Shown piece by piece: positions 50,141 to 61,200 of a stretch of 64,000 bases of DNA. The stretch comes from Anthonomus grandis grandis (taxonomy: Eukaryota > Arthropoda > Insecta > Coleoptera > Curculionidae). The stretch covers positions 23,622,001 to 23,686,000 of the forward strand of contig NC_065551.1 in assembly GCF_022605725.1 (NCBI RefSeq). The letters run 5' to 3'. A program made the position numbers and the translations under genes. The stretch's first letter is position 1; every line of letters starts with the position of its first letter. The notes below the pieces were generated by a model that did not search any database, was not told where the DNA came from, and saw only the letters and a list, made by a program, of their open reading frames with translations.

Positions 50141-51155
50141 ACACGTTGAAGGGCGATCACGCTATATGGTATCAACAAAAATTTAAAAAAAAATAGGGAC
50201 AACGCTGTACAGCGTCAATTCTTTTAATCTACTTTGCAACAGTTTGCTGCGTAGCGTCAAGCGTTCTATTTAAAATACATATAGCTTTATATTTATTTTA
50301 AATAGCATAAGACTGTTTTAAATGGATTACATAAAAACAAAGTAGTGCTCGATTTCGTATACTTATCCTTATTTAAGAGGTAGTGTCGCTCGACTACAGA
50401 ACGAGGTGTGCTACACGTGCTTTAGAATTTCTAACGTAGTTTTCTTTGAGAAATAAGGTAAGCGATTGTATATATTTACTGTATTTGCTAACAGATATTT
50501 GTAATTTGCTGGATTAGTGTTTGATTAGTTTCTAAAGCTAAAACAAACAGTATAAGAACAACAATTAGAAGATGAAGAGGTATCAAGCAATTTACGAGAC
50601 GATAGTTCTGGACAGAAAAGCAGTCCCACAAAAAATCGGTTTTTCTGAGATGCAAAATGTATTCCAAGAAAGGTATTCGTGAGGAGACTACCTACAACAC
50701 AAAGGGTGTCCAGAGAATCCAGGTTTGTGCCCTGACTGTTTCGAAGAGTGGCACGATTTGCAAAATGAATAAATAATGTAACAATTTGTACTTAATAAAA
50801 AAATTTAAACTTGAAACACCTTTTGCTTGATTTTTTTCCATTTGTTTCTTTTTTTTTTTAATTAGAACTATAGCTACTTTTAAACTTTACTGCAAAAATT
50901 TATTTGACGATGTTTTTACAGCGTCTAACGTCTAGCTGCGTTCTGTTTATATTCTGTAAAAAAAACACTTTGAAATAAAGCACAACGCCGATCTGCGTCT
51001 CAAAAAAAAGCAAAAAAGTTTCAAAGAAACGATTAGTTTCTATAGTTTTTTTGAATTATTCATCATCATTATTCCAGATACTTTTCCATTTCTTATAAAA
51101 AAAGCTACTGTTTTAATTTTCAATTTTTATCAAACTGGCCGCGCTCTTCAACGTG
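50141..51155 (+). mobile_element. deletion-derivative piggyBac element (~1.0 kb)
   Basis: TTAA lies at 50137-50140 and 51156-51159. Both ends read inward as CACGTTGAAG.GCG (ACACGTTGAAGGGCGATCAC on the left; CACGTTGAAGAGCGCGGCC on the right, reverse strand). Inside, piggyBac-like N-terminal codons (EDEEVSSNLRDDSSGQ, near 50567-50620) run almost directly into a Cys-rich C-terminal end (KGCPENPGLCPDCFEEWHDL, near 50702-50765). The whole catalytic core is gone, so this is a non-autonomous copy. It is from a different subfamily than the element at 18.4 kb. Confidence 0.75.
50560..50772 (+). pseudogene. piggyBac transposase, N and C ends only
   Basis: About 210 bp of coding remnant: an acidic N-terminal stretch and the zinc-binding Cys-rich C terminus (CPENPGLCPDCFEEWH, stop TAA at about 50770) with one or two frame changes between them. 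Missing DDD core means no transposase activity. The C-terminal zinc region normally binds the element's ends, but it is not in one frame with an ATG here. Confidence 0.65.
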
Positions 51156-51159
51156 TTAA

Positions 51160-51676
51160 TTAAATATATTTTCCTTATTTTTTTTCATTCGCTCTTCTAA
51201 ATGACTTTACCGTTTAAAAAACTATTCAATGTTATAAGAAACTCCTAATAAAAACGTATATATCTACAAAAACTAATTTTCAACTGTCACTTTCTCATTA
51301 TTTATAATTATATAAACTTTTATCTCGAAATGCAATCGATATTACACCGATACGTTCTTCCTATACTCCTCCTTATAGATCCTGATTAAATCCTTGTAAG
51401 ATTCTCATAGCTAGAACACGGGTATTTGGAACTTTCGAGATTTTTCTGCAATTATCTTTTTTCTTTCAGAATCATCAACAGTGTATTTTCTGGTATAGCA
51501 ATATTTTAATGATTTTACTGGAGTGCCATAGGTATTGATGGAGAGATTAATACGGTCCTATCGGATTAGTTAAGTTTATAAAAAAAAGAATTCCAAAGAA
51601 ATAGAAGCTTTACTATAGCGTGCAAACCGTTGTTTGGAAGAATTGGTAGGCATAGCAATGTACATATAGTCATATA
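51160..51676 (+). repeat. far-5' flank block of unit 7
   Basis: GACTTTACCGTTTAAAAAAC near 51202, ATGCAATCGATATTACACCG near 51330 and TTTACTATAGCGTGCAAACC near 51610 match unit 1 (9485, 9614, 10175) and unit 5 (36987, 37131, 37532). It ends at the insertion point of the second DD41D element. Confidence 0.6.
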
Positions 51677-53514
51677 CAGTGCATCCCAAAAGTTATGTCT
51701 AAATTTATTTAAAATTCAGGGGTGTATTCGAAAAAAAAACGCTCGGACCCGTCGATTTTTATTTCAAGTTCCGCATTTTTGTACGTGAAGTTTGTATATA
51801 CAGGGTTGCTCAGAAATAAATTTCGACCATCAACTTCATTTTTTCAAATAAAAGCACCTTTTTTTATTTCATCTTTGAATTTCGCGTGGAATTCTACGTA
51901 TGTTTCATGCATCATGTCATATACCTTCAACAGTTATCGAAAAAAGACGATTCATGTAACAAATAAAAAAAGAACAAAAATTAAGTTAAATGTTCAAAAT
52001 GGTTGCCATTCACGGCTTGAAAATATCCAAGGCGATCAATAAAGTCTCGTTGCACATTTTCAATCATTTGCGGAGTTATGGCGCGTACTTCTCTGCGAAT
52101 TCTCTCTTTCAAGTTGTCTAGATTATTTGGCCTATTAACAAATATCTTCGACTTGAGGTATCCCTACAAAAAAAGTCCATTGGTGTTAGGTCAGGCGACC
52201 TAGCAGGCCATTCGATGGGTCCTCTACTTCCTATCCACCGATTGGGAAAGGTTTCATCCAAAAATGTACGAACAGTGGCAACATAGTGCGGAGGAGCGCC
52301 ATCTTGCTGGAAAATTAGTTCTTCGTCAGGATAAAAACAGGGGTTTGGGGGTCCAATGGATTTGGAAATAAAGCTAGTAATGCTGGAACTAATTCAAATT
52401 GGAGAAAATCGAGATACACTTCCCCGTTAAAGTGACCTATTACTCTTCCGCGCACTATTCCACACCACACATTTCGTTTTTGAGGGTACTGGGTGTTTAC
52501 CTCCATCATCCAATGCGGATTTTCTGTTACCCAATATCGACAATTTTGTCTGTTCACACTACCATTCAAACAGAACGTGGCTTCATCGGAAAATATAATA
52601 TTTGTTACTAAATTATTATTTAGATTGCACATGTTTTGTAAGCGTTCACAAAACTCATTTCGCCTATCGAAATCGTCATCAGGAATAACTCTTGCACAGG
52701 AATAACTTTGTAGGGGTGATATTTGTGCTTTTTAACTATTTGGTGAACTATAGATTTCGCCATGTTCGCCCCAATCTGCGACAGAGGAGTGCATGGATTT
52801 TCTTCCAAAGAAAGCAAAACGTCAAGTTGTTCATTTTCATCTCGAGCAGGACCACTAGAATTCGGCAGATCTCTAACATGACCGAATTCTCTAAATTTAG
52901 CCTCTATTCTACTCACCACCTTTTGACATATCGGAGGACGATCAAGATGGATTTCATTGAATAATTGAGCAGCTTCTCTTTGAGTACGTGTTCTATCACC
53001 AAACCCAACCATGCACAGAATTTCTATTTTTTCTCGTTCCGTTAACTACCATTGTGAAAACCGCAACTTTGCTCGTACAATTCACACTTGACAATATCTG
53101 TTTGGCGTACAACTGTCGAACAGTTTCTATGAAAATACACGGTCACCAGCCAACAATAAAAAAACACGAATGAATGGAATTTTGCTCTGTATACAAATTT
53201 TCAGAGATAAGGTGACTCGTAAGGTGAACTTCATTAATAATGTTTGGTCGTCTTTTTTTCGATAACTGTTGACTTTAGGTATAGGACATGATGCATGAAA
53301 CATACTCGTACGTAGAATTCCACGCGAAATTCAAAAATGAAATAAAAAAAGGTGCTTTTATTTGAAAAAATTAAATTTATTTTTGAGCAACCTTGTATAT
53401 ACAAACTTCACATACAAAAATGCGCAAAATAAAAATCGACGGGTCCGAGCATTTTTTTTTCGAACACACGCCTTAATTTTACATGAATTTAGACATAACT
53501 TTATGGATGCACTG
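51677..53514 (-). mobile_element. second DD41D Tc1/mariner element, degenerate
   Basis: 1838 bp with TA on both sides (51675-51676, 53515-53516). Ends start CAGTGCATCC and form inverted repeats of about 265-275 bp (51677 to about 51950; about 53250 to 53514) sharing GGACCCGTCGATTTTTATTT, GTGAAGTTTGTATATACA and GAATTCTACGTA. The transposase gene on the minus strand is broken. Overall size and layout are the same as the element at 37.6 kb, and a GACCCGTCGATTTTT motif is common to both, but the outer ends and protein differ, so it is a sister subfamily. Confidence 0.88.
51981..53040 (-). pseudogene. DD41D transposase pseudogene
   Basis: Minus-strand pieces cover the full length. The N-terminal region (CMVGFGDRTRTQREAAQLF, VVSRIEAKFREFGHVRDL) is open from about 53012 to 52620. 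The core then starts in another frame: IIFSDEATFCLNGSVNRQN with the first Asp (about 52595), QQDGAPPHYVATVR with the second (about 52310) and WPARSPDLTPMDFF with the third (about 52210-52170). The end reads RLGYFQAVNGNHFEHLT and stops at 51981. Frame changes occur near 52640, 52340 and 52165. The three catalytic Asp codons survive, so decay is by small indels and is fairly recent. About half of the residues match the intact transposase at 37.9-39.0 kb by eye. Confidence 0.85.
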
Positions 53515-53516
53515 TA

Positions 53517-53933
53517 TATCTGCCTGTCATATTTAAATACTCATAACTTGAGTTTTCTTAAGTAGATTTGTATGTAATCATCCAGGCCAGAAACTATAAA
53601 ATTACTAAATATAAGATAATTCACTCTGTCAAATGCCTAAAGAAAGTCTTTATGAATGAGACAAGCTCCTTACGTTTGATGAATACCTGTTCGCTGAACA
53701 TTAAGAGAATATTGTATATACGAGGAATCCTTCTGAACCTTGAGAAAATATTCGTAGAATATGTCTTGATAATGTTCATGGGATATTCGGTCTTAACATT
53801 CTCTGAAAAGATTTTTGATGATTGTTTAACAAGGAATATCAAATGAGAATGTAGTCTGACTTTATCAATACACCAATTTTATACTAATCTTAAATGCAAA
53901 AAAAGGTTAGATTTTAGCCTCCCATCTATTTAA
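53517..53933 (+). repeat. 5' flank block of UGT copy 7
   Basis: ATAAAATTACTAAATATAAG near 53595 and AATGAGACAAGCTCCTTACG near 53655 match the flank after the DD41D element of unit 5 (39630, 39690) and unit 6 (45990, 46050). No gene. Confidence 0.55.
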
Positions 53934-54145
53934 CGACGGTGACAAACAAACCTATAATGAAAGCGTACTCAAAATACAAATTTTTTGCATCACGTACATA
54001 GATTAACAAAACGAAAAACGAATTCTGAATAACAGCGATATGAATCGTTATCAGAAAACAGATGATATAAAAAATTATCTCAATTTGTGTAGTCTGTCAG
54101 GCTTTGTCGTTGTAGGTGAACACATAATACTCATTGGTTGTTATT
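53934..54145 (+). promoter_or_regulatory. conserved 5' module of UGT copy 7
   Basis: GACGGTGACAAACAAACCTA, AACAGCGATATGAATC (54031-54046, two changes from the common 16-mer), ACAGATGATATAAAAAATT, CTCAATTTGTGTAGTCTGTC and GGTGAACACATAATACTC. TATAAAAAA here is the best TATA-like match in the set, about 25 bp before TGTAGTC. Confidence 0.55.
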
Positions 54146-56022
54146 ATGATGCTGCTCAAAGTTATTTCACTTTGCCTATTATTAGTTTACAATGTGAACA
54201 GTTATAAGATTTTGGGGGTGTTTCCTATAGCGGCCGTCAGCCATCAGATTTTGGCAACCAAGTTGATGGAGACGTTGGCCGAAGCGGGTCATGAAGTAAC
54301 GCTGGTTAGCCCTTATCCAGTAAAAAATGTGGCGAAACATTGGAAGTATAGGAATATTGTGTTGGATGGGATTGCTGAAGAATTTGAAGGTAAGCTGAAG
54401 AACTTTAATGGTAAGCTCCGAAGGAGCCATCATGGTCTTCTAGTCAGTCTAGAAGTGGCCTTAGTATGACTGATAATTGATGGATGAAATCCAAAAATAT
54501 GTAAAAATCCTTTTAGAAGAAATAACACTTTTTAAAGTTTTACGACTATATTTGATTCGCATAGCATAGGTTGCATAAACTAATTATTAATTTTAGATTT
54601 TTTGAAAAACTTCAACTTTTATGGAGGAGATAATACCAACCCAATAACGAGAATAAGACAAGTTTTTAAGATGATAACAGATATGACTAATAATACCCTA
54701 AGCCATCCCAAGATGATCGAACTGGTAAAATCCAATGAACAATTCGACGCACTGATTGTAGAGCAATTCAACCAAGATGGTTTAAAAGCATACGCCTCAA
54801 TCTTTAATTGTCACCAAATTATTTTTAGTAGCACTGGACCCAACTCATGGATAAATCCTACGGTGGGAAATCCTCAGCCAGTAAGTAATGTACCTTCTTC
54901 ATTTTCTGGTAATTTTTCAAGAGAGTTATCATTCTGGGATAGATCAAAAAATCTGGCATCTAATCTATTTGAATACTTTATAATGACGTTCATCTTACAT
55001 CCCATTCAGGATAGCCTTGTGCAACAAATATGCTCTGATTGCCCATCCGTAAGTGAGTTGCATACTAATGCCTCATTAGTATTACTAAACTCACATACGA
55101 GTATTCATCATGCAGTACCACTTGTCCCAAATATGGCAGAAATAGGTAAGAATGTACCCTAAATGGCATTATTACTGATGAATATCTCTTATTAGGCGGA
55201 TATTTTATTGATCCTTCAAAGCCATTGCCCAAAGATTTGCAAGAATTCATGGATAATGCCAAGGATGGAGTGATTTACTTTAGCATGGGCAGCAATTTAA
55301 AGAGCAAGGATTTACCAGAAGCTACAAAAAATGGCATAATAAAAGTATTAGGTAAATTAAAGCAACGTGTGATTTGGAAGTTTGAGGAGGATCTACCGAA
55401 TAAACCTGCAAATGTATTAATACAGAAGTGGTGCCCTCAGGCTGATATTTTGGGTAAGTTGTAATTCTTTTTGGAGACGTTGGTGAATCTATAGGATTGC
55501 AAAACTGCTCATTTATTTCTAGCACATCCCAACATGAAACTATTTATCACTCATGGAGGTCTACTCAGCACCACAGAAACCATTTATCATGGTGTGCCAA
55601 TTCTCGCGATCCCAGTTTTTGGTGATCAACCCAGTAATGCAGCACGTGCGGAAGCTGGAGGCTACGGTCTAAAGCTCAACTTTCAAGACTTTACTATAGA
55701 AAAATTCGAAAGCTACTTGAACGAATTACTAAACAACCCCAAGTACTCCCAAGTAGTTAAGGCGCGCTCTAAACTATACCATGATAGGCCAATAAAACCT
55801 CGAGAGGCGTTAGTGTATTGGGTAGAGTACATTATAAGGCATAATGGAGCTTCACATTTAAAGGTGGCAGGGAGAAACCTAGTTTGGTATAAATACTTTA
55901 TGGTGGATGTATTTGCTGCTTTGTTCGTGGCTTTTGGAGGATTTGTATATGTGGTCAAACTTGTGGTGAAGAAAGTTTGCTGCCGGGTCAAGAATAGTAA
56001 TAGGAAACAGAAAGTTTTGTAA
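54146..56022 (+). CDS. UDP-glycosyltransferase, UGT copy 7 (4 exons, 516 aa)
   Basis: Exons: 54146-54389, 54597-55145, 55196-55453, 55523-56022. Start MMLLKVISLCLLL gives the signal peptide. His33 is in AVSHQIL, acidic block FDALIVEQFNQDGLKAYAS, signature at 358-386 (FITHGG to FGDQ), membrane span after KYFMVDVFAALFV, and tail NRKQKVL (KxKxx). Exon 2 is the most individual of the array: SNVPSSFSGNFSRELSFWD replaces the common SYVPHxFSGDFSK, with an Asp-to-Asn change in the GD pair. The exon 3 peptide is nearly the same as in copy 2 and shares LIQKW with copies 1 and 2 rather than LIKKW of copies 4-6. The 3' UTR also resembles that of copy 1. The gene therefore mixes affinities, as expected after exchange between copies. 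Confidence 0.93.
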
Positions 56023-56723
56023 AGAAAGGAGAGCTTAATTGTAAATTACCGAAAACTGTACAGTTAATTATTTTATAAAATGTACTTTGTATTTAATTGT
56101 AGATATTGCTTGGTAATATAATTAATGAAACATCGGCCTATTAGGAACGTCGTTTAATTAATTTTCACCCCTGACCCATGTTTACAGTAAATCTAGCTAA
56201 ATCTTAATTATGTTATAAGAATGAATTCATAAAAAAAGGAACAAAATTGATATTGTACACGAGGTTATAAAAAAATCCACATTAGAAGAATCCTTTCAAA
56301 AATTAGGAAAAATTATAATTTGAACAGACTATATAGCTAGAGTAATTACTTTTTTGCATAAATTGTTTTCTCTCAAGAAAGTATAAATAGACATTTCTTA
56401 AAAAGTCATTAAATTATAATAATTTGCACATAAGACATCGTACTATGCATTAAATGCTCTCGGTACCAGACATAGCGGTCACAGATCTGCCGCATGATCA
56501 TGGTTGTTATCTTAAATTTGCTTGGGAACATTTTTCATTAATACATTTTTATAGAAAAAAAAGTATTAAAGCCCAAAATTGTTATTAACCAATCTATTGA
56601 AATTATGAATCACTTATTGCGAAAATTTACGTAATGTTCGATAGTTTCATAAAAAAGTATTATATATTAATACTAAAAATAATTCAATTTTAAAAAAATT
56701 ATTAAATTACTATGGTTTGTATA
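56023..56723 (+). repeat. 3' flank of UGT copy 7
   Basis: GAGCTTAATTGTAAATTACC and TTATAAAATGTACTTTGTAT match the 3' side of copy 1. A worn short mariner remnant lies at about 56255-56335, and CTCTCGGTACCAGACATAGC...GATCTGCCGCATGATC at 56457-56500. No gene. Confidence 0.55.
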
Positions 56724-57169
56724 CAGGGTGTCGAAAAATAGACGGAGATATTTCAATGGGTGATTCCTTGTAAAAAAATATAAGAAAAAATGTCTATAAA
56801 CATGGGTCCGGAAATGCACAGTTTTCAAGATACAGGGTGATACATTTTTTTTTAAATATAAATTATTTATTAATATTAACTATTTTTCTAGGAGAACTGA
56901 CACTTGTCAATGTCAAACCTCCATGCAGAAATTATTTTTTGTTTTTCAAGGCACCGGTGATTTTTTTACCAAAAATTAATACACCAATTATGTCCATATG
57001 CAATAAAACGGAATTTATTTTTTTTCGTCAAAATAGAAGAGGCCAAAAAGTTATATTTTTAAATGCTTAATCAAACAACAAATATTAAAGTTGAAAAAAA
57101 GGCAGTGGTGTACATTTTTTTCCAACTGACACCCATTGAAATATCTCCGTCTATTTTTCGAACATCCTG
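56724..57169. mobile_element. MITE with ~43-bp inverted repeats, 446 bp
   Basis: Flanked by TA (56722-56723, 57170-57171). The left end CAGGGTGTCGAAAAATAGAC continues through GGAGATATTTCAATGGGTG and is mirrored almost exactly at the right end (CACCCATTGAAATATCTCC, then GTCTATTTTTCGAACATCCTG). The inside is AT-rich; the open frame at 56837-57070 has no protein-like features. Similar ends point to a fairly recent insertion. Confidence 0.8.
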
Positions 57170-57171
57170 TA

Positions 57172-58227
57172 TAAACCCCCGCACACCCCGTGCCCAGTGG
57201 TCACAGACAATCCACATAGTCTAAATTTTTGTAATCCTAATTGTTTTGTAATAACTAGATGAACAATTTTTTTCTCTCTGTCTCTCAAGAAATCAAAAAT
57301 GGATAGATATTTCCACCGAAGCAAAATAATTTAAAATGAAATTAAGACATAAATAATAAGAAACTATCGATGGTTTTGCAGAAGCCACGAACAGAAAATT
57401 TGAAAAAAAAATAAATTTTTAAAAACGAAAATTAGAACGTGAAGTGAAAGAAAATAATTCAGCTGATGATGGCCACAAAAAAAAAGAAAACTATGAAATA
57501 AGTTTAAGGAGTCCAACCAAATGCCGCGTTGAAAACATCAAAACCAATTGATAAAACGGTTTTAAATTTTCAAGTCTGATAAATTGTTGAAATATAAACT
57601 GAAAGGAAAACATAAATCTGATGATGACTTAAAGAGAAAACGTCGGCTGTTAATCTGAGAGCACCATGAAATAGATTAATTTACTCTTCTTAAGTACATT
57701 TTTTGCTTATACTTGTAGTAAATACAATCTGAAAAATTAACCGGAATTTTCTTTTGGTGACTTTTATAATAATTTTTTTCATAACGTCCTTTTATAAAAT
57801 AGTGCTGAAATATAGCAAGAGATATAAAAACACATTCTGCAACTCATCCTATTATTAAAATACAAAATAATGAACGTATTGTTCATTGATTTGCCTAACC
57901 TTTATCAGAAGTTGTTTTCCAATAAAAATCCCAGAATAATTAAGAAGTAATATCGACATAATATTGCGCTTCATAAAAATTGCTTTATCTATAGAAAGTC
58001 GAAAGATCAGTATTGATAATATGTTCAAGGCTTAAGGCACATGGGCTCATAATGTAATCGTTTTATAATAATATTTTTATAATAAATAGACTCTAGACTA
58101 AATATAAAAAGTAATTACTAGTCAGTTTAATTGTCCATCAGAACGCAAAAAAATACTCACGAAATATAATTTAGTTTTTAGTAAAAATTAATGGTTATAA
58201 ATTAAAATTGGTTATAGTTAAAAATTA
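57172..58227 (+). repeat. last part of the 3' flank of unit 7, then unique sequence before copy 8
   Basis: CATAAATCTGATGATGACTT near 57612 and CGTCGGCTGTTAATCTGAGAG near 57640 match unit 2 (near 25107-25160). After about 57900 no further unit homology is seen. The 16-mer and GTGAACACATCA leader of copies 1-7 are absent before copy 8, so copy 8 does not share their promoter. Confidence 0.5.
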
Positions 58228-58269
58228 ATGGGAATAGTAAACCTACTATTCGAACAGTTCAGTTTGAAA

Positions 58270-61200
58270 ATGAACGTCACACAGATTTTCTTAATATGTT
58301 GTGTTACTTTTCAATGTGTTTTCGGTGGCAGATTATTGGGAATTTTTCCTATTCCCGGTGGAAGCCATTATATTTTGGCTAGTAGACTGATGAAGGAACT
58401 TGCAAAGGACGGACACCATGTGACAATGATTACTCCTTACCCTACAAAAGGATTGGAAAAGGAGTTTTCGTGGGATGATATTGTTATTGAAGGGCTGGCT
58501 GATCATTATTTTGGTAAGTTATTATAATAAGGGTGATTTTTATATTTGAAATTGTCCACTTTTATTATTTCTACTGCCTAATATTATATCATATTAATAT
58601 AAGCCAGCTTCTTATAAAAAATTATTTTTCGGGTAATCTGTAAAAATGTGTAATTTGGAAAATTATTTTAATTTTTTTTTTAGTTAATTAATAATCTTAC
58701 ACATCTTGTACACATTTTTTAATGTTCAAGGTAAAATTACGGGTTTCAGAGGGTTTTACATCATTATTGTTGTATAAGGTAAAAAAAGAATTGTGTGATA
58801 CTTGCCGATAAACCCTTAATGCCAAGATAAATACGTTATCGCATCATATCCGATAAGTTAAAAAAATTATTTTTAACAATTGATAAGCCAATAAAAAACA
58901 ATAATTTTTGTATGGCAATCAAATAAATAAGACAAGCAAACTTCATTGTTTTTTAAATAAAACTCACTTTAAATCAACCAACATATAGTATTAGCAAGTA
59001 TATACAAAATATGAGATAAAATTTTTTTAAATCACTGCTGTGATATGTAAATATAATAATGTTATTGCATCCATTCGGCAAGGAAGAATATTTTTTGCTC
59101 ACCGGCTATCAGTCCGCGTCCCTCTAAAATTATAATCGATAATATAAGGTAATACACAATAAGAGAAAATACTACATTTTTTACTAATACTTTAACAGGG
59201 GTCAAATCTTCAAAATTTCAGTCAAGTTTACAGGTACAACAGGGGAAAATTGTCTTACAAGTTGATGACTCTGTAAAATCAGTAGTGAGATAAATACTTT
59301 ATTCCTTGAAGACGATAGATTAAAGAAAATAATATTTTTTTATACTATACTATAGATCGACTAATATTAAAAATCTCTGCTGATATAATTATATTATCAT
59401 GTATTAGACAATAAGCAAAAAATATGTTTTACAATTTTTACATCCATTAAAAACACTATTGAGATAAATAGGTTATTTTAATCAATTATTTTTACTCTAA
59501 ATATGTACCAACAAAATTATTGTTGAAATGATAATAATATCGCGTAGTTAACAAGGAAAAATATGTCTTACTGTTACAAATCGATGATCCTGTAAAATCA
59601 CTACCAAGGTAAATACCCTTATGTCATCCAAAATAATAAGGGAAAAATAATTTTTATCCTAAATATGAGTGGATACATCTTTAAAATCACTACTCAGATA
59701 TTAATGTTATCACATACTAATAGAAAAAAATACGTTTTTACTGGACAATTCCCTCTCAAATCACTACCGAAATAAATGCGGCATCATACCCATACAATAA
59801 GAGAAAACAAAATTAATATTTTTTTTTTTAAATTCTTAAGGAAAATTATCAGATGAAAGAAAATAACAAAGAAAAATGTTTGTCACTGGTCCTAAGCTTC
59901 CTGCCAATAAACATATTTAATTGCATCCAGGGCAATAAGGGAAACGCTATTTAAACTATTAATATCACACTAGGTACTTATCTTACTAAATTTGGGTCAA
60001 TAGATCTATTAAATCACTATTCAGATCAATAAGTTATTGCCCATGCTATGGACAGAAAAAATATAAACTAAATTAATTCTAACAATTTCAGCAATGTTCT
60101 CAAAAATAAACATTTTCGAGGACAGCAACCGTAGCGCCTTCCAACGGGTAGCCTCTTATCAAGACCTGATGATGCATTGGTTAAACGAAACGTTGTACCA
60201 CCCCAAGGTTAGGGCTCTTATGACCCCAGATACCAAGTTTGACGCGGTGGTCATGGAGGACTTTTTCAATGACGCACACAAATATTTTGCTTATCATTTT
60301 CAATGTCCATTAATCCTGATGTCCTCCATGGGTAAGCTATCATTATGACTTTTTTCAAAACTTAATATTATACATCTCACCTTTCAGGTCCAATACCATG
60401 GGTTAACAACAAGGTGGCGAATCCCTCTCCACCTTCCTATATTCCGCATGCCTTTTATGCGGGCGATTTCGACCCAAAGAACTTTTGGGATAGATTTTTT
60501 AACTTTTGGGATTACGTAATTGACCTTGCAATCGATAATTTCTATTTCAAGCCTCTCCATAATGACGTACTCCAAAAAGCTTTTCCAGGAGCACCGAGAG
60601 TGCAAGACCTGAACGAGAATGTATCTTTAATACTATTAAACTCCCATGAAAGTCTTTTGCAGTCAGTACCTCTGGTACCAAGCATGGTGCAAATTGGGGG
60701 GTACCACGTGGATGCTCCAAGCCCTTTACCTAAAGACTTAAAGGAAGTGTTAGATAATGCTAAGGATGGAGTGGTCTATTTTTGTATGGGGAGCAACATA
60801 AAAGCGAAAGAGATGGACGTTAAGAAGAAACAAGCTTTCGTGAATGCACTGGGAAGGTTAAAGCAGAAGGTGTTATGGAAATTTGAAGACACAAATATCA
60901 CTTTGCCTAAGAATATTATTGTGAGGAGTTGGATGCCTCAGAAAGATATTTTAGGTAAGGGCATTGATATTGTCGTGTTATCATAAATTAGTAATAATAA
61001 TATATTGGGAGTTGGGAGAGTTGATGTATATATTGATATATTGGAGTGGAGCAAATATGTAAACCTTGCTGTAAAGTAACCAAAGATTTGTAAAATTTTG
61101 AGCAGAATATCTCGTCATAACCATTGATTTAATATGACTAGTATTTTTGAAAATATTAATCGTGATTTACGGCCTGAGAAGGGCTAAACAATATTTATAT

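Noticed and set aside
56837..57070. 77-codon frame inside the 56.7-kb MITE
   Set aside because: AT-rich low-complexity sequence inside a non-coding transposon; no start context or motif.
58228..58269. Earlier in-frame ATG of UGT copy 8
   Set aside because: It would add 14 residues before the signal peptide. The second ATG gives an exon 1 of 244 nt, identical to most other copies. The earlier start cannot be fully excluded.
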